Positions 36,498 through 43,555 of a DNA stretch of 43,555 bases are shown here, one piece after another (position 1 is the stretch's first letter; the number at the start of each line of letters is the position of its first letter). The translations under genes were made by a program, and so were the position numbers. Below the pieces are notes generated by a model. It did no database searches. It saw nothing but the letters and a program-made list of their open reading frames with translations, and had not been told where the DNA came from. Origin of the DNA: Synechococcus sp. UW140 (GTDB lineage Bacteria; Cyanobacteriota; Cyanobacteriia; PCC-6307; Cyanobiaceae); contig CAMCQR010000009.1 in assembly GCA_945877115.1 (NCBI GenBank), positions 1 through 43,555 on the forward strand, given 5' to 3'.

Positions 36498-36920
36498 TCA
36501 GCAATGCCGATGGGAGGCTCCCAGCTCGTCTGTCTCAGCCGGGGCAAGGCACAGGGCCGCCAAGGCCGCCGCAAATGCCGCTGTCGCCCCAGCCTCCCAA
36601 TGCCCTTCCAGGCCCCGAACCCCGAGTTCCGGAGTCAGGACGAACCCCATGGACCACTGGGTTCGATCTCCCTCCAGGGTCAACCAAAGCCGGCCTCCAG
36701 CCAGGGGCGTCTCCAATTCGAGGCTCAAGGACTCTTCCGCCATCAATTGATCCACCAAGTCAGCATGTTGTTGAACCAACCTGGCGACAGCCCCTTGAAA
36801 GACCTGGGCCTCGGCCAGACTCAATTCCGCCGCCCAGTGACGACCCCCCACCAAGAGGGGAAAGGGTTGCCTCAGGGGATTGAACGCCAGGCGCCAACCT
36901 TCCCCTTCCCTAACCTGCAC
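36498..36920 (-). CDS. DUF1818-family cyanobacterial protein
   Basis: Function unknown. Family signature: VREGEGWRLAFNPLRQPFPL, LVGGRHWAAELSLAEAQVF, QLMAEESLSLELETPLAG, LWLTLEGDRTQWSMGFVL and LEGHWEAGATAAF. The GTG at 36920 (VQVREGEG) gives the normal N-terminus just after the rpoZ stop. The ATG at 36962 would overlap rpoZ by 35 bases and add 14 residues that do not resemble the family. The gene is 140 residues from the GTG. It is probably translated with rpoZ. Confidence 0.85.
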   Translation of the reverse strand: MQVREGEGWRLAFNPLRQPFPLLVGGRHWAAELSLAEAQVFQGAVARLVQQHADLVDQLMAEESLSLELETPLAGGRLWLTLEGDRTQWSMGFVLTPELGVRGLEGHWEAGATAAFAAALAALCLAPAETDELGASHRHC

Positions 36921-36927
36921 GGCGCGA

Positions 36928-37158
36928 TCAGCCGGGCAGCAGGTCAGGTTGGTCCTGCTCATCACTGAGCTCGATGATGGCCCTCTGAACAGGTTTGATC
37001 ATCGAATCGTCGAGCAGTCCGTCAAAATCATCGAAACGTCGTTGCTTGGCCCGGAAGGCGATGCGCACCGTGGTGAGATAACGATTGCTGGAATGACGAA
37101 TCAGGCTTTCGGCCCGCTTGGCCAGTTCCTTGGGGTTCAGATCACTGCTGGTCAGCAT
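36928..37158 (-). CDS. rpoZ: RNA polymerase omega subunit
   Basis: Helps fold and stabilise the beta' subunit. The 76 residues match picocyanobacterial omega: [66 protein letters not shown] and the terminal DLLPG. The ATG at 37158 is the first Met; the frame also has a TTG at 37182. It is divergent from the Hsp70-like gene. Confidence 0.95.
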   Translation of the reverse strand: MLTSSDLNPKELAKRAESLIRHSSNRYLTTVRIAFRAKQRRFDDFDGLLDDSMIKPVQRAIIELSDEQDQPDLLPG

Positions 37159-37265
37159 TTCGGAAGGCTTCTTTAGTGCCAACTTAGGGCAGCGCCCACG
37201 GCGGCCTGGACAGGCTGCCCATGGACGGGCCGACCCACCACCCCCCTGCCGTTGACCCCTTTCCT

Positions 37266-38852
37266 ATGCCGGGCACCCTCGCCATTGATCTCGGCAGCAG
37301 CACCACGGTGGTGGCCTGGCAGGAGGCCGGAGCACCGCCCCGGATCCTGGACCTGCCCCCCTACAGCGGCTCCAACCCCACGACCATTCCGAGCCTGCTC
37401 TGGCTCAGCCATCCCCAGCAGAGCCGCCCCCTGATCGGCCGCCAGGTGCTCGACGCCGGTCTGGCCGACCAACCAGGCCCGGGGCTCCTGCGGGATTTCA
37501 AACGGCGAATCGGCCAGAGTGCCGCCAGCGCTGGGCCCTGGCCGGAGCGGGACCAGACCCGGGAAAGCCAGGATCTCCCCTGGCTGGATCCCGAAGCGGC
37601 AGGGGCCCTCCTGCTGCGCTGTGTCTGGGAGGCCCTGCCGGCCGAACTGAACCCCGATCGCCTGGTGCTGACCGCCCCCATCGAGACCTACCGGGGGTAC
37701 CGCCAGTGGTTGGAGCGGGTCAGCCGGGATTTGCCCGTGGCCGAAGTGGCCCTGGTGGACGAACCCACCGCTGCGGCGATCGGCGCCGGTCTGCCCCCTG
37801 GCAGCACGGTGCTGGTGGTCGACGGGGGGGGCGGCACGATCGATCTTTCGCTGGTGGCGCTGGAAGGGGGCGAGGGTCGGGCGGCTCCCATCGCCCAGCT
37901 GCTGCGCTTCGCAGGGCGCAACCTTGGGTCCAGCGGCCAGGCCCTGCGAACGGCCCGGGTCATCGGCAAAGCGGGGGTGGCCCTGGGGGGACGCGATCTG
38001 GACCGCTGGATCGCCTGCCATCTATGCCCCGATGTCACACCGGACCCGGCCCTGCTCACGGTGGCCGAAAAGCTCAAATGTCGCCTCAGCGCTAGCGACG
38101 AAGCCCTGGGACTTTGGGTGGATCCAACCGGCATCACCCGGGAGCTGCGCCTCAATCGCCCCCGCCTGGAAAAGCTCCTGGTGGAAAGGGGCCTGTTGGA
38201 CCAGCTGGACGCCCTACTCGAATCCGTGCTGGCGTCCGCCCGCAGCGAGACCCTGGCCGGTCCCGCCATCGCTGCGGTGTTACCGGTGGGGGGCTGCAGC
38301 CAGCTGCCCTTGCTGCGCCGTTGGCTGCAGGAGCGGCTCCCCGGGGTGCCCCTAAATGGGGCCAGGCCGATCGAAGCCGTCGCCATGGGGGCGCTGGCCC
38401 TCACCCCCGGGGTGACCCTGCGGGATGTGCTGGCGCGGGGAGTCTCCCTGCGTTGCTGGGACCAACGCTCCGGTCAACATCGCTGGCATCCCCTATTCGT
38501 GGCCGGCCAGGCGTGGCCTACCGAACAGCCCCTGGAAGTGGTAATTGCCTGCAGCAAGGACGACCAGGCGGAATTGGAGCTGGTGCTGGGGGAACCGCTG
38601 CCCAAGGAGCGTCCGGAGGTGATGTTCATCGATGGTTTGCCGGTTCTGAACCAACGGCGAGCCGGCCAGCCGCGGGTGGAAACCTGGCCGGCAGCCGCCC
38701 TAACCCTGCCCCTGGCCAGCCCAGGGCACCGGGGAGAGGACCGCCTGCGCCTGCGCTTCCACATCAATGCCAGTGGCCAATTGCTGCTGGAGGCGGAAGA
38801 TTTGAGCAGCGGCGAGCAGCATGGGCCCCTGTGTCTGGGTCCAGTGCGCTGA
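37266..38852 (+). CDS. Hsp70/DnaK-like ATPase, divergent
   Basis: The 528-residue protein has an actin/Hsp70 ATPase domain: LAIDLGSSTTVVAW (phosphate 1), YSGSNPTTIPSLLW, RLVLTAPIETYRGYRQWLER, VALVDEPTAAAIGAGL, VLVVDGGGGTIDLSLVAL (phosphate 2) and AAVLPVGGCSQLPLLRRWL (adenosine). Phosphate 1 and 2 replace the usual GTT and GGGT with GSS and GGGG. The C-terminal region (about 385-528) retains a short beta-rich stretch but no helical lid or EEVD-type tail. It is therefore a divergent Hsp70, not the main DnaK. The start at 37266 begins directly at the fold. It runs into the 38911 gene. Confidence 0.9.
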   Translation: MPGTLAIDLGSSTTVVAWQEAGAPPRILDLPPYSGSNPTTIPSLLWLSHPQQSRPLIGRQVLDAGLADQPGPGLLRDFKRRIGQSAASAGPWPERDQTRESQDLPWLDPEAAGALLLRCVWEALPAELNPDRLVLTAPIETYRGYRQWLERVSRDLPVAEVALVDEPTAAAIGAGLPPGSTVLVVDGGGGTIDLSLVALEGGEGRAAPIAQLLRFAGRNLGSSGQALRTARVIGKAGVALGGRDLDRWIACHLCPDVTPDPALLTVAEKLKCRLSASDEALGLWVDPTGITRELRLNRPRLEKLLVERGLLDQLDALLESVLASARSETLAGPAIAAVLPVGGCSQLPLLRRWLQERLPGVPLNGARPIEAVAMGALALTPGVTLRDVLARGVSLRCWDQRSGQHRWHPLFVAGQAWPTEQPLEVVIACSKDDQAELELVLGEPLPKERPEVMFIDGLPVLNQRRAGQPRVETWPAAALTLPLASPGHRGEDRLRLRFHINASGQLLLEAEDLSSGEQHGPLCLGPVR

Positions 38853-38910
38853 CGCCCCAGCAGCCGCTGCAAAGCGACCATGGAAGCTGCCTGATCGCAA
38901 GTCGCCGTCC

Positions 38911-39633
38911 ATGGACAGGAATGGTCCCCACCCTGTGCCGACTGCCTCGCCTGACCCCCAACGCCCGTGGAGGCTCCTGGGGGTTGGCCTGGGCCTGGGC
39001 CTGGCGGCGGCGGGACTGGTGATTGCGCTGGATCCCCAGTCCCCCAGCCGCCGCCCAGACCGCCTGCCAAGCCAAAAACCATGCTCGCCCGGGGGGCCCT
39101 GCCCCGAGACCAGGACCACTGCCACCAGGGCGAGTGCCACCCTGCGACAGGAGGCCCTGCGCCACTTCAACCAGGGAGATCCCGAGGGGGCCGTGGCGAC
39201 CCTCGCCCGCCTCGGCCAAACCAACCCAACCGAAGCAGCCGTGCTGCAGCAAGCGCTGCGCAGCAACTGGAACCGCAACCGACTGGAGGCCGCCCGGGCC
39301 GAACGTTTAGCCGCAGCAGGCCAATGGTGGGAGGCGCTCGATGCCCTCAACCGCCTGGACCACCCCTGGTGGCAACGGCATAGCCAGGCGCTGCGTCGTC
39401 GGGTGGAGCAGGGGGCTGCGGCCCTGGAGCAGGAGCATGACCAACACAGCCACGGCCCTCACCCCGAAGGGGTGCCCACCGAGCGGCTCGATGCCGAAGT
39501 GCAGAAGCGCCTCCAGCTTGGCCTGCCCCAGTGGCAGGCTTTTAAGGAGGGTTGTGATGCGGTGGGGGGCGAGGTGCTGGAAGAGGGTCCGGAAGTGAAT
39601 TGCACGCCCCGCAGAGGTCAGCAGCGGCCATGA
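38911..39633 (+). CDS. Unknown membrane-anchored protein
   Basis: Not recognised. The 240 residues have a Pro-rich N-terminus, one membrane span (LLGVGLGLGLAAAGLVIAL, about 22-40) and a Pro/Arg linker. A helical region follows (LRQEALRHFNQGDPEGAVAT, RAERLAAAGQWWEALDALNR, WWQRHSQALRRRV) that looks like weak TPR-type repeats. The tail is acidic with two Cys (FKEGCDAVGGEVLEEGPEVN, then C). It lies 58 bases after the Hsp70-like gene and its stop overlaps an ATG of the next gene (ATGA), so the three are likely one transcript. A partner role for the Hsp70-like protein is inferred from position. Confidence 0.72.
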   Translation: MDRNGPHPVPTASPDPQRPWRLLGVGLGLGLAAAGLVIALDPQSPSRRPDRLPSQKPCSPGGPCPETRTTATRASATLRQEALRHFNQGDPEGAVATLARLGQTNPTEAAVLQQALRSNWNRNRLEAARAERLAAAGQWWEALDALNRLDHPWWQRHSQALRRRVEQGAAALEQEHDQHSHGPHPEGVPTERLDAEVQKRLQLGLPQWQAFKEGCDAVGGEVLEEGPEVNCTPRRGQQRP

Positions 39634-39665
39634 CAGGATTGATAACCAGCAAGCGACATCGGTTC

Positions 39666-39884
39666 ATGCAGGCAGGCGACCAGGTCAGGGTGAGCAGCAA
39701 TGTGGTGGTTTACACCCATCCGGAACATCGGGGCGCGGCCCATGACCTTCAGGGTCAGCAGGGAGAAGTGGTCCAAGTGCTGGAAGACTGGAAAGGGCGG
39801 CCCATCAGCCCAACCCTGCCGGTGATCGTGGCCTTCGGCCGTTTCCGCGCCCATTTCAGAGCCGACGAGCTTTCGCCCCTCTGA
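39666..39884 (+). CDS. ftrV: Ferredoxin-thioredoxin reductase variable chain
   Basis: The SH3-like alpha chain that props up the catalytic Fe-S chain passing electrons from ferredoxin to thioredoxin. The 72 residues read MQAGDQVRVSSNVVVYTHPE, GQQGEVVQVLEDWKGRPISP and LPVIVAFGRFRAHFRADEL, close to known FtrV. I chose 39666 because family members start at this point. An ATG at 39630, overlapping the previous stop, would add 12 residues and may be the coupled start. The catalytic chain gene is not in this window. Confidence 0.92.
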   Translation: MQAGDQVRVSSNVVVYTHPEHRGAAHDLQGQQGEVVQVLEDWKGRPISPTLPVIVAFGRFRAHFRADELSPL

Positions 39885-39913
39885 TATCCCAGAAGGTCTG
39901 ACCTCGGCGGACC

Positions 39914-40489
39914 TCAGATGGGCGGACTGGGACGGATCAGATAGACCCCTTCCTCGCCATCGACGGATTGGAGGCAGAGCTGGATGGTCTCAAGCCGGGT
40001 GGTGGGTACCACACGACCGCAGAAATCAGGCTGGATGGGGAGTTCTCGATGGCCCCGATCCACCATCACCACCATTTGAACCCGATGGGGACGGCCCCAG
40101 CTCTGCAAGGCCTCTAGGGCCGCCCGAACGGTGCGCCCCGTGAAGATCACGTCATCCACCAGCACCACGTGTCGCCCATCCAGGCTCACCGGAAGCTGGG
40201 TGGCCTCCACCAGTCTTGTGCCGACGCGCTCGAGATCATCGCGATAGAAGGTGGGGTCCAGACTGCCGTGGGCAACGGCATGGCCGCCAATCAGCTCAAG
40301 TCGATCCGCAAGGACCTGGGCCAATGCCACACCGCGGGTCGGGATTCCCAACAGCACAAGGGCTTCGGGATCGACAACACTCTCGAGAATCTGCGATGCC
40401 AGGCGATCCAGGGTGCGGGATAGTTCAATATTGGAGAGAATCTGAACGCGGTTCCCGGGCCCTTGCTCCAAAACAGCCGGCGCAGACAT
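39914..40489 (-). CDS. pyrR: PyrR: pyrimidine regulator and uracil phosphoribosyltransferase
   Basis: The PyrR family binds pyr mRNA leaders in response to UMP, and can make UMP from uracil. The 191-residue protein has LASQILE, LVLLGIPTRGVALAQVLADR, and the PRPP loop HVVLVDDVIFTGRTVRAALE followed by MVVMVDRGHRELPIQPDFCG. Length is normal. Whether it regulates RNA here is not shown; the nearby pyrD has no visible PyrR-binding leader. The start is ATG at 40489. It is divergent from gpmI with a 212-base gap. Confidence 0.95.
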   Translation of the reverse strand: MSAPAVLEQGPGNRVQILSNIELSRTLDRLASQILESVVDPEALVLLGIPTRGVALAQVLADRLELIGGHAVAHGSLDPTFYRDDLERVGTRLVEATQLPVSLDGRHVVLVDDVIFTGRTVRAALEALQSWGRPHRVQMVVMVDRGHRELPIQPDFCGRVVPTTRLETIQLCLQSVDGEEGVYLIRPSPPI

Positions 40490-40701
40490 AGGAGCGGAGC
40501 CTTTGAGCTAAACAAAGCCCATGCTAAGTGGCCCATGTGACCAAAACCTGACGCCAGGCGTCCGGAAAGGAGGTTTGAGAAGAGCGGGCTGTAAGTTGGC
40601 AGCGAATGCAAATTCTTTAAGGAGCGGGCCTTCGGGTGATTTCAGTTCCTTCTCCCAAACAAGCATCCATCGGCCATGAAGGGGGCGACGGGTCTGGATC
40701 G

Positions 40702-42333
40702 ATGGCGGTAATCCCGGAACCGAGGCCCAGTCTTGACCATCAACGCCCAATAGCTCCAGTCGTTCTGGCCATCCTGGATGGCTGGGGATTCCGAGAAGAA
40801 GACGACCACAATGCCGTGCGCAGTGCCGATACCCCGGTGATGGATGCCCTTTGGCACGCCTATCCCCATACCCTGATCGCGGCCAGTGGGGCCGCCGTAG
40901 GGCTGCCTGACAACCAGATGGGCAATTCCGAGGTGGGCCATCTCACCATCGGCTGTGGTCGCATCATTCGCCAAGAACTTGTGCGGATCAGCCAGGCGGT
41001 CAAGGATGGCAGCTTGGCGGCCAATCCGGTGCTCAATGCTGCCGGAGACAACCTGCTGGCCAACGGTGGCCGGCTGCATCTGATCGGTCTGTGTTCCGAT
41101 GGAGGGGTTCACAGTCACGTCGAACATCTGGGCGGATTGCTGCGCTGGGCCGCGGCAAGAGGCCTCAAAGAAGTGTGCATCCACGCCATCACCGATGGTC
41201 GGGACACACCAACCAACAGTGCCCCCCATTTTCTGGCCCGCATTCAGCAGCTTATTGATGCGTCGGGCGTCGGCCATCTCACCACCCTCTGCGGTCGCTA
41301 CTGGGCGATGGATCGCGACAACCGTTGGGATCGGACGGAAAAAGCCTATCGACTGCTCACCGAACCCTCGGAGCCATCCCCTCTATCACCAGCCGAAATT
41401 CTGGAAGCGTCGTATAGCAATGGGGTCAGTGATGAGTTCCTTGAACCGGTGCGCTTATCCCCTGAGCTGATCGAGGCAGGCGACACGTTCATCTGCTTCA
41501 ATTTCCGCCCAGATCGTGTAAGGCAGTTGGTCAGAGCCTTGGTTCTTCCCGAATTCGAAGCCTTCCCCCGCGAGCGGCTCAATCCGCTGCACATTGTCAC
41601 GTTCACCCAATACGAACAGGGTCTACCCGTCGCCATTGCCTTCCCCCCCGAATCCCTCGAAGGCCTGCTAGGCCAAGTCGTCTCAGAGCAGGGACTCAGG
41701 CAATTGCGTACGGCCGAAACAGAAAAATACCCCCATGTCACCTATTTCATGAATGGGGGAATCGAACAGGCCTTCCCCGGTGAAGACCGCCATCTAGTGC
41801 CCTCACCACGGGTCGCCACCTATGACCAATCCCCGGCCATGTCGGCCGAGAAACTGACGGATAGCTGCATCGCTGCCGTCCAGAAAGGCATTTATTCCCT
41901 AGTGGTCATCAACTACGCCAACCCAGACATGGTTGGACATACCGGCCAGATGCAAGCGACCACCGAAGCCATCACCACAGTCGATCGCTGTATCGGCCGA
42001 CTTCTGGAGGCCACGAACCGCATGGGAGGCACGATGCTGATCACCGCCGACCATGGCAATGCCGAAGTCATGCAGGGACCCGATGGTCGCCCCTGGACCG
42101 CCCACACCACCAACCCGGTCCCGGTGATTCTGGTGGAAGGCGAACAGCGAAAACTGCCTGGCCATGGAACCGATGTGCGCCTTCGCGATCACGGAGGTCT
42201 CTCCGACATCGCCCCTACGTTGCTGGAAATTCTGGGTCTGCCCAAGCCCGCTAGGATGACGGGGAACTCATTGATTGAGCCCCTGGGTAGCCCCCAGAGC
42301 GTTCGCAGCCTGACTTCTGCGGCTAGCAGCTGA
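40702..42333 (+). CDS. gpmI: Phosphoglycerate mutase, cofactor-independent
   Basis: Interconverts 3- and 2-phosphoglycerate through a phosphoserine intermediate, using Mn. The 543-residue protein has [10 protein letters not shown], the catalytic Ser in [10 protein letters not shown] (S76), [42 protein letters not shown] and [12 protein letters not shown]. It feeds enolase (11911-13209), and serA draws on the same 3-phosphoglycerate pool. I chose the ATG at 40702; the in-frame codon at 40636 would add 22 residues. Confidence 0.97.
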   Translation: MAVIPEPRPSLDHQRPIAPVVLAILDGWGFREEDDHNAVRSADTPVMDALWHAYPHTLIAASGAAVGLPDNQMGNSEVGHLTIGCGRIIRQELVRISQAVKDGSLAANPVLNAAGDNLLANGGRLHLIGLCSDGGVHSHVEHLGGLLRWAAARGLKEVCIHAITDGRDTPTNSAPHFLARIQQLIDASGVGHLTTLCGRYWAMDRDNRWDRTEKAYRLLTEPSEPSPLSPAEILEASYSNGVSDEFLEPVRLSPELIEAGDTFICFNFRPDRVRQLVRALVLPEFEAFPRERLNPLHIVTFTQYEQGLPVAIAFPPESLEGLLGQVVSEQGLRQLRTAETEKYPHVTYFMNGGIEQAFPGEDRHLVPSPRVATYDQSPAMSAEKLTDSCIAAVQKGIYSLVVINYANPDMVGHTGQMQATTEAITTVDRCIGRLLEATNRMGGTMLITADHGNAEVMQGPDGRPWTAHTTNPVPVILVEGEQRKLPGHGTDVRLRDHGGLSDIAPTLLEILGLPKPARMTGNSLIEPLGSPQSVRSLTSAASS

Positions 42334-42390
42334 GATCCAAGTCAGGGCCCCATCACTTTGGGGGTTTCACCTCCACAACCGAGACCAACC

Positions 42391-42621
42391 ATGCTGCGCA
42401 CGATTGTTTCTTCCGTGTGGATGCTTTCAGCCGCCCTCCTCATCACCAGCGTGCTGTTGCACAGTCCCAAGGGCGATGGCATGGGCGGCCTCTTCTCCAC
42501 TGGAGGCTCGATGTTCACGAGTGCCCGTAGTGCCGAAGCCACACTCAACCGCGTCACCTGGACCCTGCTTGGCCTGTTCCTGGGGCTGGCGGTGGTCCTG
42601 AGTGCCGGTTGGGTGGGCTGA
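42391..42621 (+). CDS. secG: Preprotein translocase subunit SecG
   Basis: An auxiliary Sec channel subunit with two spans. The 76 residues have spans MLRTIVSSVWMLSAALLITS and VTWTLLGLFLGLAVVLSAGW. The conserved loop VLLHSPKGDGMGGLFSTGGS lies between them. The start at 42391 is the first Met of the span; an upstream frame from 42358 adds unrelated residues. It lies 57 bases after gpmI. Confidence 0.95.
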   Translation: MLRTIVSSVWMLSAALLITSVLLHSPKGDGMGGLFSTGGSMFTSARSAEATLNRVTWTLLGLFLGLAVVLSAGWVG

Positions 42622-42625
42622 ATCC

Positions 42626-43150
42626 ATGGCAGGTACCAGTCGTCGTTTTGCCTTAAAAACCCTTTTAGAGCGAGGTCTGGCGCCCTTGGTTTCAATTCCT
42701 TTTTTATGGCGAAGAACCGAGAGTGCCGAAGCCGCGGCTCCATCAAGCACTAATGCCCAGTGGCAACGCAGTGAAGCCGATTGGAAAAAGAGGCTCAGCC
42801 CTGCCGCTTTCCAAGTGCTGCGGCAGCATGGCACCGAGAGACCCTTCAGCAGTGCCCTGTACCAGGAGCAACGAACCGGTCAATATCTCTGTGCCGGCTG
42901 CCAACTGCCGCTGTTTGGCTCCGAAACCAAATTCGACAGTCACACGGGGTGGCCCAGCTTCTGGCAACCGCTGAGCAACGCCATTGTGACCAGCCAAGAC
43001 TTCCGGCTGATCATTCCACGCACGGAATACCATTGTCGGCGCTGCAGCGGACATCAGGGCCATGTCTTCAACGACGGGCCCCGGCCCACTGGCAAGCGCT
43101 ACTGCAACAACGGTGTCGCCCTGAGCTTCAAAGCCTCCAAGGCCGGTTAA
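42626..43150 (+). CDS. msrB: Methionine-R-sulfoxide reductase with a Tat-type signal
   Basis: Reduces the R form of methionine sulfoxide. The 174-residue precursor begins MAGTSRRFALKTLL, where SRRFALK resembles a twin-arginine signal, followed by a hydrophobic stretch (GLAPLVSIPFLW) and a possible cleavage at SAEA|A near residue 36. The mature domain has zinc ligands C89, C92, C137 and C140, the segment KFDSHTGWPSFW, and catalytic C160 (RYCNNG). Export to the thylakoid lumen or periplasm would be unusual, since most MsrB is cytosolic. It starts 4 bases after the secG stop. Confidence 0.93.
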   Translation: MAGTSRRFALKTLLERGLAPLVSIPFLWRRTESAEAAAPSSTNAQWQRSEADWKKRLSPAAFQVLRQHGTERPFSSALYQEQRTGQYLCAGCQLPLFGSETKFDSHTGWPSFWQPLSNAIVTSQDFRLIIPRTEYHCRRCSGHQGHVFNDGPRPTGKRYCNNGVALSFKASKAG

Positions 43151-43267
43151 AAACGGTGCCCAGCCGCCATTTGAGGTCCCCTTTGGACGTAACAGATGAT
43201 TGCGGCGGCCAAGCCAGGGGGGAAATGGGGACAGGCTTGGTAAAGTTTTGGGGCACTGACCAGCGGC

Positions 43268-43555
43268 ATGGGCAGCCCAATCAACCTAGAAACGTTTCTA
43301 GCCAGAGCCAAGGCCCGTTTTAATCAACATTACGACTACAGCGGCATTGTCTACAGGAGCTATAAAAGTCCCATTCTGATCCGGTGCAAAACCCACCCTG
43401 TCAAACCAATAAGTATTACCCCTGAGAAACATCTTCAGACCTCTGGAGGCTGTAAGTTTTGTCTTCGAGAAAGCCGAATTCGCATGTTAGATCGTGAACT
43501 ACTGCGGGAACCTGCCGTTCGTCCCGAGATCCTCAGCGATACCCTACCCATGAAG
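43268..43555 (+). CDS. DUF723-like zinc-motif protein (partial)
   Basis: A frame of 96 codons starts at ATG 43268 and runs off the right edge without a stop, so it is truncated by the window. It reads FLARAKARFNQHYDYSGIVY, RSYKSPILIRCKTHPVKPIS, ITPEKHLQTSGGCKFCLRES. This resembles the DUF723 pattern of FxxxxDYSxxxY, IxCxxH, TPxxHLxGxGCxxC found in nuclease-related proteins, with a Cys-His-Cys-Cys set. The sequence is AT-richer than its neighbours, consistent with transfer. The 117-base gap upstream shows no clear ribosome-binding site. Confidence 0.6.
   Translation, partial: MGSPINLETFLARAKARFNQHYDYSGIVYRSYKSPILIRCKTHPVKPISITPEKHLQTSGGCKFCLRESRIRMLDRELLREPAVRPEILSDTLPMK

Overview
The window is a gene-dense piece of a picocyanobacterial chromosome, most like the Synechococcus/Cyanobium group. 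The evidence is a full kaiA-kaiB-kaiC clock locus, psbV (cytochrome c550), plant-type ferredoxin petF, a photosystem II S4-domain protein, the ferredoxin-thioredoxin reductase variable chain, cyanobacterial DUF1818 and DUF3747 genes, a YidB/DUF937 gene, and high GC (a hand-counted line near 10,030 is 41 G/C of 60). A complete kaiA argues against Prochlorococcus. I see no insertion sequence, integrase, prophage or CRISPR array. No stretch longer than about 300 bases lacks a gene.

Layout. 1-2931 (minus): rnhA, pyrD and a PilM-like pilus gene cut by the left edge. 3001-3840 (plus): a secreted DUF3747 protein with a possible frameshift. 4041-8413 (minus): the secE-nusG-rplK-rplA-rplJ-rplL transcription/translation block. 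It has a lipoprotein-like SGNH hydrolase inserted between rplA and rplJ, an L10-type leader before rplJ, and a leader with alternative helices before rplK. 8485-11713 (minus): a ClpB disaggregase and glyoxalase I. 11911-15094 (plus): eno, yidB and a TPR/fucosyltransferase-like protein. 15135-17777 (minus): an ABC1/UbiB kinase coupled to two unknown small proteins. 17876-19945 (plus): an OmpR-type response regulator and histidine kinase, convergent with 20011-22854 (minus) kaiABC. The kinase and kaiC are visibly AT-richer than the rest.

23015-25464 (plus): rplU, rpmA, truB and yebC. 25489-27685 (minus): a SpoIID-domain protein and a NagB-type deaminase. 27737-29350 (plus): ribonuclease Z and psbV. 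29358-32919 (minus): serA-prmA, then petF and an unknown gene. 33036-36491 (plus): a membrane protein, PSII-S4, tRNA-Val(GAC), murD and an EVE protein. 36498-37158 (minus): rpoZ and DUF1818. 37266-39884 (plus): an Hsp70-like protein, an anchored unknown protein and ftrV. 39914-40489 (minus): pyrR. 40702-43150 (plus): gpmI, secG and a Tat-type msrB. The right edge cuts a DUF723-like gene that starts at 43268.

Most of the window is ordinary housekeeping and photosynthesis content. The places most likely to hold something new are the two-component pair facing kaiC, the SGNH hydrolase inside the ribosomal-protein block, the alternative-helix leader before rplK, the TPR/fucosyltransferase-like gene, and the unknown gene pair upstream of the ABC1 kinase. 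I do not see a clear, complete undescribed multigene defence or biosynthetic system.
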